A DNA stretch of 64,000 nt, from NCBI GenBank assembly GCA_004017535.1, contig SAJS01000003.1:62001-126000 (forward strand), read 5' to 3'. Source of the stretch: Mesorhizobium sp. (GTDB taxonomy: Bacteria > Pseudomonadota > Alphaproteobacteria > Rhizobiales > Rhizobiaceae). A program made the translations under genes and the position numbers. The first letter of the stretch is position 1. Every line of letters begins with the position of its first letter. Below the pieces are notes generated by a model that saw only the letters and a list, made by a program, of their open reading frames with translations, was not told where the DNA came from and ran no database searches. Shown piece by piece: positions 27,427 to 36,037 of this stretch.

Positions 27427-28637
27427 GCGCGGCAACGACGGAAGCAGTGCACGAACCGTTCAGCCGCAAGACGTTGTTCTGGGGCATCTTCGCCAGCCTT
27501 TTGGCCGCTGCCGGCTTCTTCCTGCTGTCCACCTATGCGCCCGATTTCCGCCAGCCTGAAGGCGGCGCCACGCCGTTCTCGAAAGGCGGCACCGGTTATG
27601 CCGGGCTTGTCGAATGGCTGAAGCTCACCAATGGACAGGCGCCACCGATGGAGCGCGGCGAGAAGGACCTGGAGTCGCCGCTGGCTTCGACCTTCCTGCT
27701 CGTCGTCACCATCGCGCCGGGCAGCGACCCGGCCGCCCTCGATCGCCTCATCAAGCTGCGCACCGGCAAGCCCACGCTGTTCGTCCTGCCCAAATGGCAG
27801 ACTTTTCCCCTGTTTGGCCATGACGGTTGGGAGACGAAGGTCGGACGGCTACCCAACGACTTCATCAACGACTGGCTCGGCCGCATCGCCAAGGCCAAGC
27901 TCGGCGAAGCGAAGAACACGCTCCCACAAATCAATATAGCCGGCCGCATGGTGCCCGTGCCGGACGAACTGCAATGGGTGGCGGACGATCGCCCGCTGAT
28001 CGCGGCCGGTAACGGCGAAGCCATCCTCACCGAGCTCGACAACGAACCCTTCTACATCCTCACCGATCCCGACTTCATCAACAATGCCGGGCTGAAGGAC
28101 GAGCAGACGGCAGCAGCCGCGCTCGACATGATCGCCATGCTGGAGCCCGCCAAGGGCGCGGTCATGTTCGACCTGACGCTGCACGGCATCGGCCAGAAAT
28201 ACGATCTCGCCAAGCTCCTGGTCGAACCGCCTTTCCTGGCGCTGACGCTTTCGGTGCTGGTGGCGGCCGCGCTTGCCTTCCTGCACGGGCTCGGCCGCTT
28301 CGGGCCGCCAAAGGCGGAAGGCCGCGCCATCGCCTTCGGCAAACAGGCGCTGGTCGACACCACGGCGACGCTGTTGAGGCACGCCGGGCGATTGCAGGGG
28401 CTCGGCGACCGCTACGCGACGCTGATGCGCCAACGCGCCGGCGCGCTGCTCGGCGCGCCGCACGGGCTGCAGGGCGAGGCGCTCGACCGCTGGCTCGATT
28501 CCCGCGACAGAAGCGAGGCGCACGGCTTCACCCGGTGCTTCCAGGCCGCGAACGAATCCAACAGTTTGGCAGGAATGCATGAAGCAGCCGAACAGCTGCA
28601 TGACTGGACGGCAAGGAGGCTCAGTGAACGTCGATGA
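27423..28637 (+). CDS. DUF4350 domain protein
   Basis: A 404-residue protein with an N-terminal transmembrane helix (residues 17-38), a long periplasmic or cytoplasmic domain of the DUF4350 type (KGGTGYAGLVEWLKL, then LLVVTIAPGSDP) and a second helix near residue 265 (FLALTLSVLVAAALAFLHGL). The C-terminal 120 residues are soluble and Arg-rich. It overlaps the genes on both sides. Function unknown beyond membership of the MoxR operon. Confidence 0.8.
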   Translation: MSAATTEAVHEPFSRKTLFWGIFASLLAAAGFFLLSTYAPDFRQPEGGATPFSKGGTGYAGLVEWLKLTNGQAPPMERGEKDLESPLASTFLLVVTIAPGSDPAALDRLIKLRTGKPTLFVLPKWQTFPLFGHDGWETKVGRLPNDFINDWLGRIAKAKLGEAKNTLPQINIAGRMVPVPDELQWVADDRPLIAAGNGEAILTELDNEPFYILTDPDFINNAGLKDEQTAAAALDMIAMLEPAKGAVMFDLTLHGIGQKYDLAKLLVEPPFLALTLSVLVAAALAFLHGLGRFGPPKAEGRAIAFGKQALVDTTATLLRHAGRLQGLGDRYATLMRQRAGALLGAPHGLQGEALDRWLDSRDRSEAHGFTRCFQAANESNSLAGMHEAAEQLHDWTARRLSERR

Positions 28638-29580
28638 AGTGAAAGCCCTGGCGAGCGCGATCAGGGAAGAAGTGGCGAAAGCGATCACCGGCCAGCACGA
28701 CACGGTCGACATGATGCTGACGGCGCTGTTTGCCGGCGGTCATATCCTGCTCGAAGGCCCGCCGGGCACCGCCAAGACCATGACGGCGCGCTGCTTCGCG
28801 CAGGCGCTGGGTGTCGCCTATGGCCGCATCCAATTCACGCCCGACCTGATGCCCGGCGACATCGTCGGCGCCAACATCTACAATTTCCAGACCGGGCAGT
28901 TCACGCTGACGCGCGGCCCAATCTTCTGCGATCTGCTGCTCGCCGACGAAATCAACCGCACGCCGCCGAAGACGCAGGCGGCCCTGCTCGAGGCCATGCA
29001 GGAGCATGCCGTCACCTTCGACGGCACCACGCACTCGCTCGGCAGGAATTTCATGGTGGTGGCGACGCAGAATCCGATCGAGCATCAGGGCGTCTATCCG
29101 CTGCCAGAAGCGCAGCTCGACCGCTTCCTGTTCAAGCACCGGGTGAGCTATCCGGATCTCGCTGAAGAACGCGCCATCATCGTCAACCACGGGGGCGGAT
29201 CGGCCTCGCATGGCATCGAGCAATACGGCATCAAGGCGCAGACCGACCGCACGACGCTTGAAGCAGCGCTGGCGGCTGTCGGCGACGTCACGCTGGTCGA
29301 CGATATCGTCGGCTACATCGCGGCGCTTGTGCGCGGCACACGCGAAAGCCCCGACCTGGAGGTGGGCGCGAGTCCGCGCGCAGGCGCCATGCTGGCGAGA
29401 GCCGCGCGCGCCAGGGCGGCGCTAGACGGCCGCAGCTACGTCATCCCGGATGACGTCAAGGCCTTGGCAGTGCCGGCATTGCGCCACCGCGTCGTGCTTT
29501 CGCCGGCCGCGCAGATCGATGGGCGGCTGGTCGAGCAGATCGTCGCCGACCTCGTCGATCATACGGAAGCGCCGCGTTGA
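28624..29580 (+). CDS. MoxR-type AAA+ ATPase
   Basis: A 318-residue cytosolic AAA+ chaperone of the MoxR branch. Walker A is LLEGPPGTAKT, Walker B is LLADEINRTPPKTQAALLEA, and sensor-1 ATQNPIEHQGVYPLPEAQLD with its Arg finger region follows. The start is GTG at 28624, chosen because AAGGAGG lies four bases upstream; it overlaps the DUF4350 gene by 14 nt. MoxR proteins remodel or insert cofactors into partner proteins, often DUF58/VWA proteins such as the next gene. Confidence 0.93.
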   Translation: MNVDEVKALASAIREEVAKAITGQHDTVDMMLTALFAGGHILLEGPPGTAKTMTARCFAQALGVAYGRIQFTPDLMPGDIVGANIYNFQTGQFTLTRGPIFCDLLLADEINRTPPKTQAALLEAMQEHAVTFDGTTHSLGRNFMVVATQNPIEHQGVYPLPEAQLDRFLFKHRVSYPDLAEERAIIVNHGGGSASHGIEQYGIKAQTDRTTLEAALAAVGDVTLVDDIVGYIAALVRGTRESPDLEVGASPRAGAMLARAARARAALDGRSYVIPDDVKALAVPALRHRVVLSPAAQIDGRLVEQIVADLVDHTEAPR

Positions 29581-30881
29581 TCTATCCGAGCGGGCGAGCG
29601 GTCTGGGCGGCGGCGGCGGGGGCGATCCCCGCCTTCCTGATCGCGCTCGCGCTGCCTTCTGTCTGGTATCTCGGCCTGTTGTGGATCTGTGTCCTGCTTG
29701 CCTTCCTTGCGGTGGACGCGGCCGCGGGCAGAGGCCGCGCCGCGCTCGATGCGGTGCTGACGGCGCCGCCGCAAGTCGGCATCGGCGGGCGCTTCACGCT
29801 GCACATCGCGGCCGGTGTCGGGGCCAAGCTGCGGCGCCTGCAGGCGCGTGTCGGGCATGATCTGCGCGTCCAGCCGATAGCTGGCACGGGCGGCGCGCTG
29901 CCGGCCAATGGCGGCACGCTCGACCTCGAATTCGAGGCCATCCGCCGCGGCATCGCCAGTTTCGACCGGCTCTGGCTGCGCTGGCAGGGCCCGTTCGGGC
30001 TGGTGTGGAACCAGGTCGTGCTGCCGGTCGACCGCAAGGTCGCGGTGCTGCCCAATGCCAACAGCGCGCGCGACGACGCGATCACGCTCCTGCAGCGCTC
30101 CGCTCTTGCCGACGGCCATGCGCAAAAGCGCGCCGGACAGGGCCGCGAATTCGAGGCCCTGAAAGACTACCAGCCCGGCATGGGCCGGCGCATGATCGAC
30201 TGGAAGCGCAGCGCCCGCCACGGCAAGCTTCTGGCGCGCGAATTCCGGATCGAGGAGAACAACAACATCGTTCTGGCGATCGACAGCGGCCGGCTGATGT
30301 GCGAGCCGGTCGACGGCGTGCCGAAGGTCGACCGGGCGGTGACGGCGGCTCTCCTGTCGGCCTTCATCGCGCTCAAGGGCGGCGATCTCGTCAGCCTATT
30401 CTCCTTCGACGCCAGGCCGCGCGTCTCCAGCGGCGCGGTGCGCGGCTCGCCGAGCTTCACCATGATCCAGAAGCGCGCCGCCGAGATCGACTATTCGACC
30501 GAGGAGACCAACTTCACCCTGGCGCTGGCCACGCTGTCGGCCAAGCTCGACCGCCGCTCGCTGGTCATCGTCTTCACCGATTTCGTCGACCCGATCAGCG
30601 CCGAGCTGATGCTGCGCACCGTCGGCCGGCTGACCGAGCGGCATCTGGTGCTGTTCATGCTGATGAAGGATATCGAGCTTGAAACGCTGGCCGACATGGC
30701 ACCGGCGGCGCCGGAGGATGTCGCCCGCTCGGTCACAGCCGGCGACCTCCTGCGGCAGCGGCAGGTGGTGATCGGCAGGCTCAGGCTGCTCGGCGCGCAT
30801 GTCATCGAGGCCGACCACCAGCGGCTCGGACCGGCGCTGGTCGAGCGCTATATCCAGATCAAGGAGGAGAACCTCTTATGA
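29577..30881 (+). CDS. DUF58 domain protein (VWA-like)
   Basis: A 434-residue protein with two N-terminal helices, a beta-rich middle and the DUF58 signature ALKDYQPGMGRRMIDWKRSA with RHGKLLAREF directly after. A VWA-like part follows (IVLAIDSGRLMCEP). The start is TTG, overlapping the MoxR stop (TTGA), with GGAAG upstream. It is the usual partner of MoxR. It overlaps the SpoIIM-like gene by four bases. Confidence 0.88.
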   Translation: MIYPSGRAVWAAAAGAIPAFLIALALPSVWYLGLLWICVLLAFLAVDAAAGRGRAALDAVLTAPPQVGIGGRFTLHIAAGVGAKLRRLQARVGHDLRVQPIAGTGGALPANGGTLDLEFEAIRRGIASFDRLWLRWQGPFGLVWNQVVLPVDRKVAVLPNANSARDDAITLLQRSALADGHAQKRAGQGREFEALKDYQPGMGRRMIDWKRSARHGKLLAREFRIEENNNIVLAIDSGRLMCEPVDGVPKVDRAVTAALLSAFIALKGGDLVSLFSFDARPRVSSGAVRGSPSFTMIQKRAAEIDYSTEETNFTLALATLSAKLDRRSLVIVFTDFVDPISAELMLRTVGRLTERHLVLFMLMKDIELETLADMAPAAPEDVARSVTAGDLLRQRQVVIGRLRLLGAHVIEADHQRLGPALVERYIQIKEENLL

Positions 30882-31894
30882 CGCTCGCCGCCGGCACCGA
30901 TGCGGTGCGCCAGTCGCTGGCGAGTTTCCGCCAGGAGCGCGAGGCCGACTGGAAAGCCTTCGAGGCGCTGCTGGCGCGCGTCGAGAGGCGCGCGCCGCGC
31001 GCTCTGTCGGAAGACGAGCTGCTGTCGCTGCCGCTGCTCTACCGCTCGGCGCTGTCCTCGCTTTCGGTGGCGCGCGCGACCTCGCTCGACAGCGCGCTGA
31101 TCGCCTATCTCGAGGCGCTGTGCCTGCGCGGCTATTTCTATCTCTATGGCGCGCGACGCTCCTTGCGGACGCGCATCGGCGATTTCTTCCTGCACGACTG
31201 GCCGGCGGCGATCCGCGATCTGTGGCGCGAAGTGTGGGCGTCGGTCGCCCTCACGGTGATCGGCGCGATCGCCGGCTATTGGCTGGTCGCCTCCGACAAG
31301 CGCTGGTACGACGCCATCATCGCGCCGAGACTGGCGGGCGGGCGCAACCCGGATTCTTCGGCCGAGGTGCTGCGCAGCGTGCTTTACGGCGGCGGCGACC
31401 ATTTCCTGTCCGGCTTTGCCGCCTATCTCTTCACCCACAACACCCAGGTCTCGATCCTGGCCTTCGCGCTGGGCTTCGCCTTCGCGGTGCCCAGCGTGCT
31501 GATCATCCTGATGAATGGTTGCATGCTCGGCGCCATTTTCCAGATCTATGCTGCCAAAGGGCTCGGCTTCGAGCTCGGCGGCTGGCTTTCGATCCACGGC
31601 ACGACGGAGCTGTTCGCCATCGCCATCGCGGGCGCGGCCGGCATGCGCATCGGCACCAGCATCGCCTTTCCCGGCGAACTGACCCGCATGGCCGCTGCCG
31701 CCCGGGCCGGTCAGGTGGCGGCGACCGCCATGATCGGCGTCACGGTGATGTTGCTTTTCGCTGGACTGTTGGAAGGCATCGGAAGGCAGACGATCACCAG
31801 CGACGTTGTCCGCTATTCGATCGGCGGCGGCATGCTGGCTTTCTGGATCTGCTATTTCTACCTGTTCCGGATGGTGCGCCATGGCGACCGCTAG
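30878..31894 (+). CDS. SpoIIM/DUF95 family membrane protein
   Basis: A 338-residue protein: a helical soluble N-terminus of about 100 residues, then around five membrane helices with the SpoIIM-type core FAFAVPSVLIILMNGCMLGA and the charged loop GLGFELGGWLSIHGTTELFA. It has a strong AAGGAGG ribosome-binding site. The name comes from sporulation, but this lineage does not sporulate; the family occurs in MoxR operons. Function unknown. Confidence 0.85.
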   Translation: MTLAAGTDAVRQSLASFRQEREADWKAFEALLARVERRAPRALSEDELLSLPLLYRSALSSLSVARATSLDSALIAYLEALCLRGYFYLYGARRSLRTRIGDFFLHDWPAAIRDLWREVWASVALTVIGAIAGYWLVASDKRWYDAIIAPRLAGGRNPDSSAEVLRSVLYGGGDHFLSGFAAYLFTHNTQVSILAFALGFAFAVPSVLIILMNGCMLGAIFQIYAAKGLGFELGGWLSIHGTTELFAIAIAGAAGMRIGTSIAFPGELTRMAAAARAGQVAATAMIGVTVMLLFAGLLEGIGRQTITSDVVRYSIGGGMLAFWICYFYLFRMVRHGDR

Positions 31895-32759
31895 GACAGC
31901 GAAGGTCAAGAACCCGGCGGGACTGATCCGCCCGCTGGTCACGCCGGAAGGGGTGGACCTGCGCGTGAAACTGGCGGATGCCGGCACCCGCGCTTCCGGA
32001 TTCCTGCTCGACGTGGTGATCATCGTCGTGGCGGCGGTCGTGGTCAGCCTGGTCGCGCTGTTCGGCCTCGGCGGGCTTGGCGTGCAGGATGCCGAGCCGC
32101 TGTTCATCGTCTGGATCATCTTCATCTTCTTCCTGCGCAACGTCTATTTCATCGCCTTTGAAGCGGGACGGCGGGCAGCCACGCCAGGCAAGCGCATGGT
32201 CGGCGTGAGAGTCGCGTCGCGCAGCGGCGCCGGCCTCACGCTGGACCAGGTCATCGCGCGCAACCTAATGCGCGAGATCGAGGTGTTCCTGCCGCTGTCG
32301 ATCCTCGCCGCGCGCGCCAGCGCCGATGTCGCCGACACGCTGTCGACCATTTTCGGCCTGGTGTGGGCGTTGCTGTTCTCGCTATTCCCGCTGTTCAACC
32401 GCGACCGACTGAGGATCGGCGACCTCCTCGCCGGCACCTGGGGGGTCGAGGCGCCGAAAGTAGCGCTGGTCGAGGACCTGTCGCTGCGCAAGGCCCCGGT
32501 CGCGGTGCGCTTCCAGTTCAGCCTCGCGCAGCTCGACGCCTATGGCATCGCCGAGCTGCAGAAGCTGGAAGAGGTGCTGCGTCGCGACGATTATTCGGCG
32601 CTGAGAGCCGTGGCGGAGACGATCGCCCGCAAGATCGGCGCAAAAGTCGAGCCGGTCGATTCCAAGGCTTTCCTCACCGCCTATTACGGCGAGCTCCGCG
32701 CACATCTGGAACGCAAGCTGCTGCTTGGGAACCGCAAGGCGGACAAATACGCGCGGTAG
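31881..32759 (+). CDS. RDD family membrane protein
   Basis: A 292-residue protein with an N-terminal RDD domain: the Arg of RASGFLLDVVII, two helices, and PGKRMVGVRVASRSG. A soluble C-terminal domain of about 130 residues follows. It starts inside the SpoIIM-like gene with a 14-nt overlap. It is the last gene of the six-gene operon. RDD proteins are poorly characterised; ion transport has been suggested for some. Confidence 0.85.
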   Translation: MATARTAKVKNPAGLIRPLVTPEGVDLRVKLADAGTRASGFLLDVVIIVVAAVVVSLVALFGLGGLGVQDAEPLFIVWIIFIFFLRNVYFIAFEAGRRAATPGKRMVGVRVASRSGAGLTLDQVIARNLMREIEVFLPLSILAARASADVADTLSTIFGLVWALLFSLFPLFNRDRLRIGDLLAGTWGVEAPKVALVEDLSLRKAPVAVRFQFSLAQLDAYGIAELQKLEEVLRRDDYSALRAVAETIARKIGAKVEPVDSKAFLTAYYGELRAHLERKLLLGNRKADKYAR

Positions 32760-32773
32760 ATCGGAGTTCCAGC

Positions 32774-33124
32774 GTGCGCGCCAAGATCAGCGAAGCAGAA
32801 GAAGTCAGGATCAACCGCGCCATTCAGGCCGCTGTTTCCGGATCCTGGAACGAATTTGCCAAACTCACCGACGCTCCGTTCTCAAACGATGCGTCGATGA
32901 GAGAGCAGTTTGAGGATTCGTCCCAGCGCCTTCAGCAAGCCGCCGGGAATTGGAAGGTGAGCTCAGAAGTGGGTATCGTGTCTGATGGGACGCGCTTGAT
33001 CACTACACGGATCGAGAGCCCGCCCTCCGTGGATATTATTCTCTCCCTCCACAGCACGAATGACCGAGACGACAGTACAATCAGTGTCTGGACATTCTAT
33101 CAGCAGCTGAACTGGGCCGACTAA
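32774..33124 (+). CDS. Hypothetical protein, 116 residues
   Basis: Soluble acidic protein starting at GTG 32774 with GGAG seven bases upstream. It opens VRAKISEAEEVRINRAIQAA and ends FYQQLNWAD. It has no recognised domain, and its base composition is slightly more AT-rich than the operon before it. It follows the RDD gene by 14 nt and could be a late addition to that operon. It converges with the lyxose-isomerase-type gene. Confidence 0.55.
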   Translation: MRAKISEAEEVRINRAIQAAVSGSWNEFAKLTDAPFSNDASMREQFEDSSQRLQQAAGNWKVSSEVGIVSDGTRLITTRIESPPSVDIILSLHSTNDRDDSTISVWTFYQQLNWAD

Positions 33125-33130
33125 CCTCGC

Positions 33131-33817
33131 CTACCCCACCCACTTCTCATAGTCCGACACCAGCAGGTGCAGTGGCGCGACGTCTTCATCGATGTTGGAG
33201 AAGCGGCCGATCGGCTCGCGAAAGACGTTGTCGGTGAGGTCGTCATTGACGGTTGAGACCTCGCCGATCAGCACATCCTTGCCCTCCGCCCAGAAGGCGT
33301 GCCAGACGCCGGGCAGAAGCGTGACGCTCTGGCCTGGATCGAGCTTCAGGAGCCCGCCGGCCGGCAACCTGGTGATGGTGCCGTCGACCGGCACCGACAC
33401 TTCGGCTTTCGGGTCGATGCCCCCGTCGCGGTCATGCATGAAGAGTTCCAGCACCAGCTTGCCGCCGCCGCGGTTGATGATGTCCTCGGCCTTGATGTTG
33501 TGGCGGTGCATCGGCGAGAGCTGGTCCTTGCGCGAGATCATGATCTTTTCGGCATAGAGCATACCCATGCCGAGCTTCATGTCCTCGTAGCGGCCGTTGC
33601 GCACGGTGAACAGGAACAGGCCCAGCTCGTCGAACTTCTCCTGGCCGTAGTCGGTGATGTCCCAGCCGAGGCGCGAGGTGAAGATCGCCGATGAGTCGGC
33701 CTTGTGCGCCTTCATCTCTTCCGGCGACCAATAGGCGAAGGGCGGCATGATGTAGCCGAACGAGCGAATGAAGGCGTCGGCTTCGCGGATGATGTCGTTG
33801 ATCTTGGAGCGCTTCAT
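33131..33817 (-). CDS. D-lyxose isomerase family enzyme (cupin)
   Basis: A 228-residue cupin-type sugar ketol-isomerase of the D-lyxose/D-mannose isomerase family. Metal ligands are apparent in SPMHRHNIKAED (H-x-H and a following E) and in LLPGVWHAFW (H). The N-terminal EADAFIRSFGYIMPPFAYW is typical. GGAGGAGAACC precedes the ATG. It is divergent from the D-threonine-aldolase-type gene; the 199 nt between them hold no further gene. Confidence 0.85.
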   Translation of the reverse strand: MKRSKINDIIREADAFIRSFGYIMPPFAYWSPEEMKAHKADSSAIFTSRLGWDITDYGQEKFDELGLFLFTVRNGRYEDMKLGMGMLYAEKIMISRKDQLSPMHRHNIKAEDIINRGGGKLVLELFMHDRDGGIDPKAEVSVPVDGTITRLPAGGLLKLDPGQSVTLLPGVWHAFWAEGKDVLIGEVSTVNDDLTDNVFREPIGRFSNIDEDVAPLHLLVSDYEKWVG

Positions 33818-34016
33818 GGTGGTTCTCCTCCGGCCGATGCCTTGCTGAATTCTGACCATCCGAATAGCCCAATGCCGGTCCGCTGTCGACGCAAACCCGC
33901 TGTTCTGGCCCCGTGACATCCGGCCGGATCGGGACCATAAACCCAGCCGGACTTTTCGATTTTGCGCCTGTCTTTGTCCCGAAAACCGGATCCCGCTCTC
34001 GGGAGACATGCTTTGA

Positions 34017-35087
34017 ATGGTGACTTTCATGCCAAGCATAGACGACCTCGACACGCCGGCGATCCTGATCGATGCGGCCCGCGCCGAAGCCAACATCAAA
34101 AAGGCGCAGGCGCATGCCGACGCCCATGGATTGAAGCTGCGGCCGCACATCAAGACGCACAAGCTGCCCTATTGGGCGAAGAAGCAGGTAGCGGCCGGCG
34201 CCGTCGGCATCACCTGCCAGAAGATTGGCGAGGCCGAGGTGATGGCCGATGCAGGGCTGCAGGATATTTTCCTGCCCTACAACATCCTTGGCCGCGCCAA
34301 GCTGGAGCGGCTGAAGGCGCTGCATGGGCGCGTCACTCTTTCGGTGACGGCGGACAGCCATGAGACGCTGGAAGGCCTGGCCGCCACCTTCACCGATGCC
34401 GGTCATCCGCTGCAGGTGCTGGTCGAGTGCGACACCGGCATGGGCCGCTGCGGCGTGCAGACCCCGGCCGATGCGGTGGCGCTGGCCAAGGTCATCGACC
34501 AGGCCAAGGGCCTCGCCTTCGGCGGGCTGATGACCTATCCGGCGGCCGGCCGCGCGGCGCAAGCCGAGGCCTGGCTGAAAAGCGCGCACGACGCGCTTGC
34601 CGCGGCGGGGCTTGAATGCCCGCGCGTCTCCAGCGGCGGCACGCCGGATATGTGGCGCTCGGGCGAGAACAGCATCGTCACCGAATACCGCCCCGGCACC
34701 TATATCTACCTCGACCGCTACCAGGTCGCCAAAGGCGTCGGCACGCTGGACGACTGCGCGCTGACGGTGCTTGCCACCGTCGTCAGCCACCCGACGCCGA
34801 CCCGGGCCATCCTTGACAGCGGCAGCAAGGCGCTGTCCTCCGACACATTGGGGCTGCCCGAATTCGGTGAGTTGCTTGGCATGCCGGGCGCGCGAGTCAC
34901 GGGCTTAAGCGAGGAGCATGGCACCGTCACGCTGTCAGACGGCGCCGCCTTGCGCATCGGTGAGCGGGTGCGCGTCGTGCCCGACCATTGCTGCGTGGTG
35001 ACGAATTTGTTCGATCAGGTGCATCTGATCGACGGCGACAAGGTGCTGGAGACGCTGCCGGTGGCGGCGCGAGGGAAGATGGGGTGA
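34017..35087 (+). CDS. D-threonine aldolase-type PLP enzyme (DSD1 family)
   Basis: Cleaves D-3-hydroxy amino acids such as D-threonine with PLP and a divalent metal. The 356-residue fold-type III protein has the PLP lysine in RPHIKTHKLPYWAKKQ, the phosphate region SSGGTPDMW and the C-terminal metal site VVPDHCCVV. Length matches the family. The ATG at 34017 has GGGAGA upstream; ATG at 34029 is an alternative. D-serine dehydratase activity is the main alternative. Confidence 0.87.
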   Translation: MVTFMPSIDDLDTPAILIDAARAEANIKKAQAHADAHGLKLRPHIKTHKLPYWAKKQVAAGAVGITCQKIGEAEVMADAGLQDIFLPYNILGRAKLERLKALHGRVTLSVTADSHETLEGLAATFTDAGHPLQVLVECDTGMGRCGVQTPADAVALAKVIDQAKGLAFGGLMTYPAAGRAAQAEAWLKSAHDALAAAGLECPRVSSGGTPDMWRSGENSIVTEYRPGTYIYLDRYQVAKGVGTLDDCALTVLATVVSHPTPTRAILDSGSKALSSDTLGLPEFGELLGMPGARVTGLSEEHGTVTLSDGAALRIGERVRVVPDHCCVVTNLFDQVHLIDGDKVLETLPVAARGKMG

Positions 35088-35090
35088 GCC

Positions 35091-35849
35091 CTACTGCCGC
35101 TCGGCCTGCCGTGCCGCAACTCTCCGCATCGCGGTCACCCGCCGCCTGAATATCTCCGTGCGCATCGCCATCAGATGCAAGGCGAAGAACAGCACGGTGA
35201 AACCCAGCGCCATCACGGCGAGCGGCCATAGCATCGAGGGGTCGATGGTCGGGCCGCCGAGGCGGAAGACGGAGGCGGGCTGGTGCAGCGTGTTCCACCA
35301 GTCGACCGAGAATTTGATGATCGGGATGTTGATGAAGCCGACCAGCGTGATGATGGCCGCCGCCCACGCGGCGCGGCCGGCATCGTCCAGCGCGCGGGTG
35401 AGCGCGATGATGCCCAGATACATCAGGAAAAGCACGAAGACAGAGGTCAGCCGCGCATCCCAGACCCACCAGGTGCCCCACATCGGCTTGCCCCAGATGG
35501 AGCCGGTGATCAGCGCGAGCGCCGTAAAGGTGGCACCGATCGGGGCCGCCGATTTCAGCGCGACATCGGCCAGCGGATGGCGCCAGACCAGCGTGCCCAG
35601 CGCCGAGATCGCCATGATCGTGTAGCACATCATGGCGAGCCAGGCGAAGGGAACGTGGATATACATGATGCGCACGGTGATGCCCTGCTGGAAATCCTCC
35701 GGCGCGGTGAAGCTCATATAGAGGCCCGCGCCAAGCAGGATCGCCGCGATAGCCGCCAGCCACGGAATGACCTTGTCGGCCAGCCCGACAAAGCGAGTCG
35801 GGTTGGCGAGATCGATCCAGCCCGAAAAGCGTGAAGTGGCGTCGCTCAT
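35091..35849 (-). CDS. ccmC: Heme exporter/handling protein CcmC
   Basis: Loads heme on CcmE in cytochrome c maturation system I. The 252-residue inner-membrane protein has six helices and the diagnostic tryptophan motif MWGTWWVWDARLTSV, plus conserved His in MYIHVPFAW and in the W-P-L-A loop before it. No ccmA, ccmB, ccmD or ccmG gene lies next to it here, although ccm genes are usually clustered. It is followed on the opposite side by a convergent gene with a 3-nt gap. Confidence 0.93.
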   Translation of the reverse strand: MSDATSRFSGWIDLANPTRFVGLADKVIPWLAAIAAILLGAGLYMSFTAPEDFQQGITVRIMYIHVPFAWLAMMCYTIMAISALGTLVWRHPLADVALKSAAPIGATFTALALITGSIWGKPMWGTWWVWDARLTSVFVLFLMYLGIIALTRALDDAGRAAWAAAIITLVGFINIPIIKFSVDWWNTLHQPASVFRLGGPTIDPSMLWPLAVMALGFTVLFFALHLMAMRTEIFRRRVTAMRRVAARQAERQ

Positions 35850-35887
35850 GGCGACCTAAATAGACCGGCAATGTGTCGGGGGCAATT

Positions 35888-36026
35888 CCCTTCCCCTGTT
35901 GTGGAGAAGGTGTCGCCGATGGCTACGGATTAGGGGCGTTCCAGATGACGCCAACGTCTCACTCCGCTGGAACACCCCTCATCCGGCCGCTTTGCGGCCA
36001 CCTTCTCCCGCAAGGGGAGAAGGTGG
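35888..36026. repeat. Intergenic palindromic repeat, type A copy 1
   Basis: Fills most of the gap between ndvA and ccmC. It ends in the palindrome CCTTCTCCCGCAAGGGGAGA (with AGG) and contains CACCCCTCATCCGGCCGC followed by a GCGGCC hairpin. A close copy lies at 55125-55273. It shares short words with the type B elements, as expected of mosaic rhizobial repeats. As RNA it would fold strongly and could end ndvA transcripts. Confidence 0.8.
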
Positions 36027-36037
36027 AGCGCTGTACT

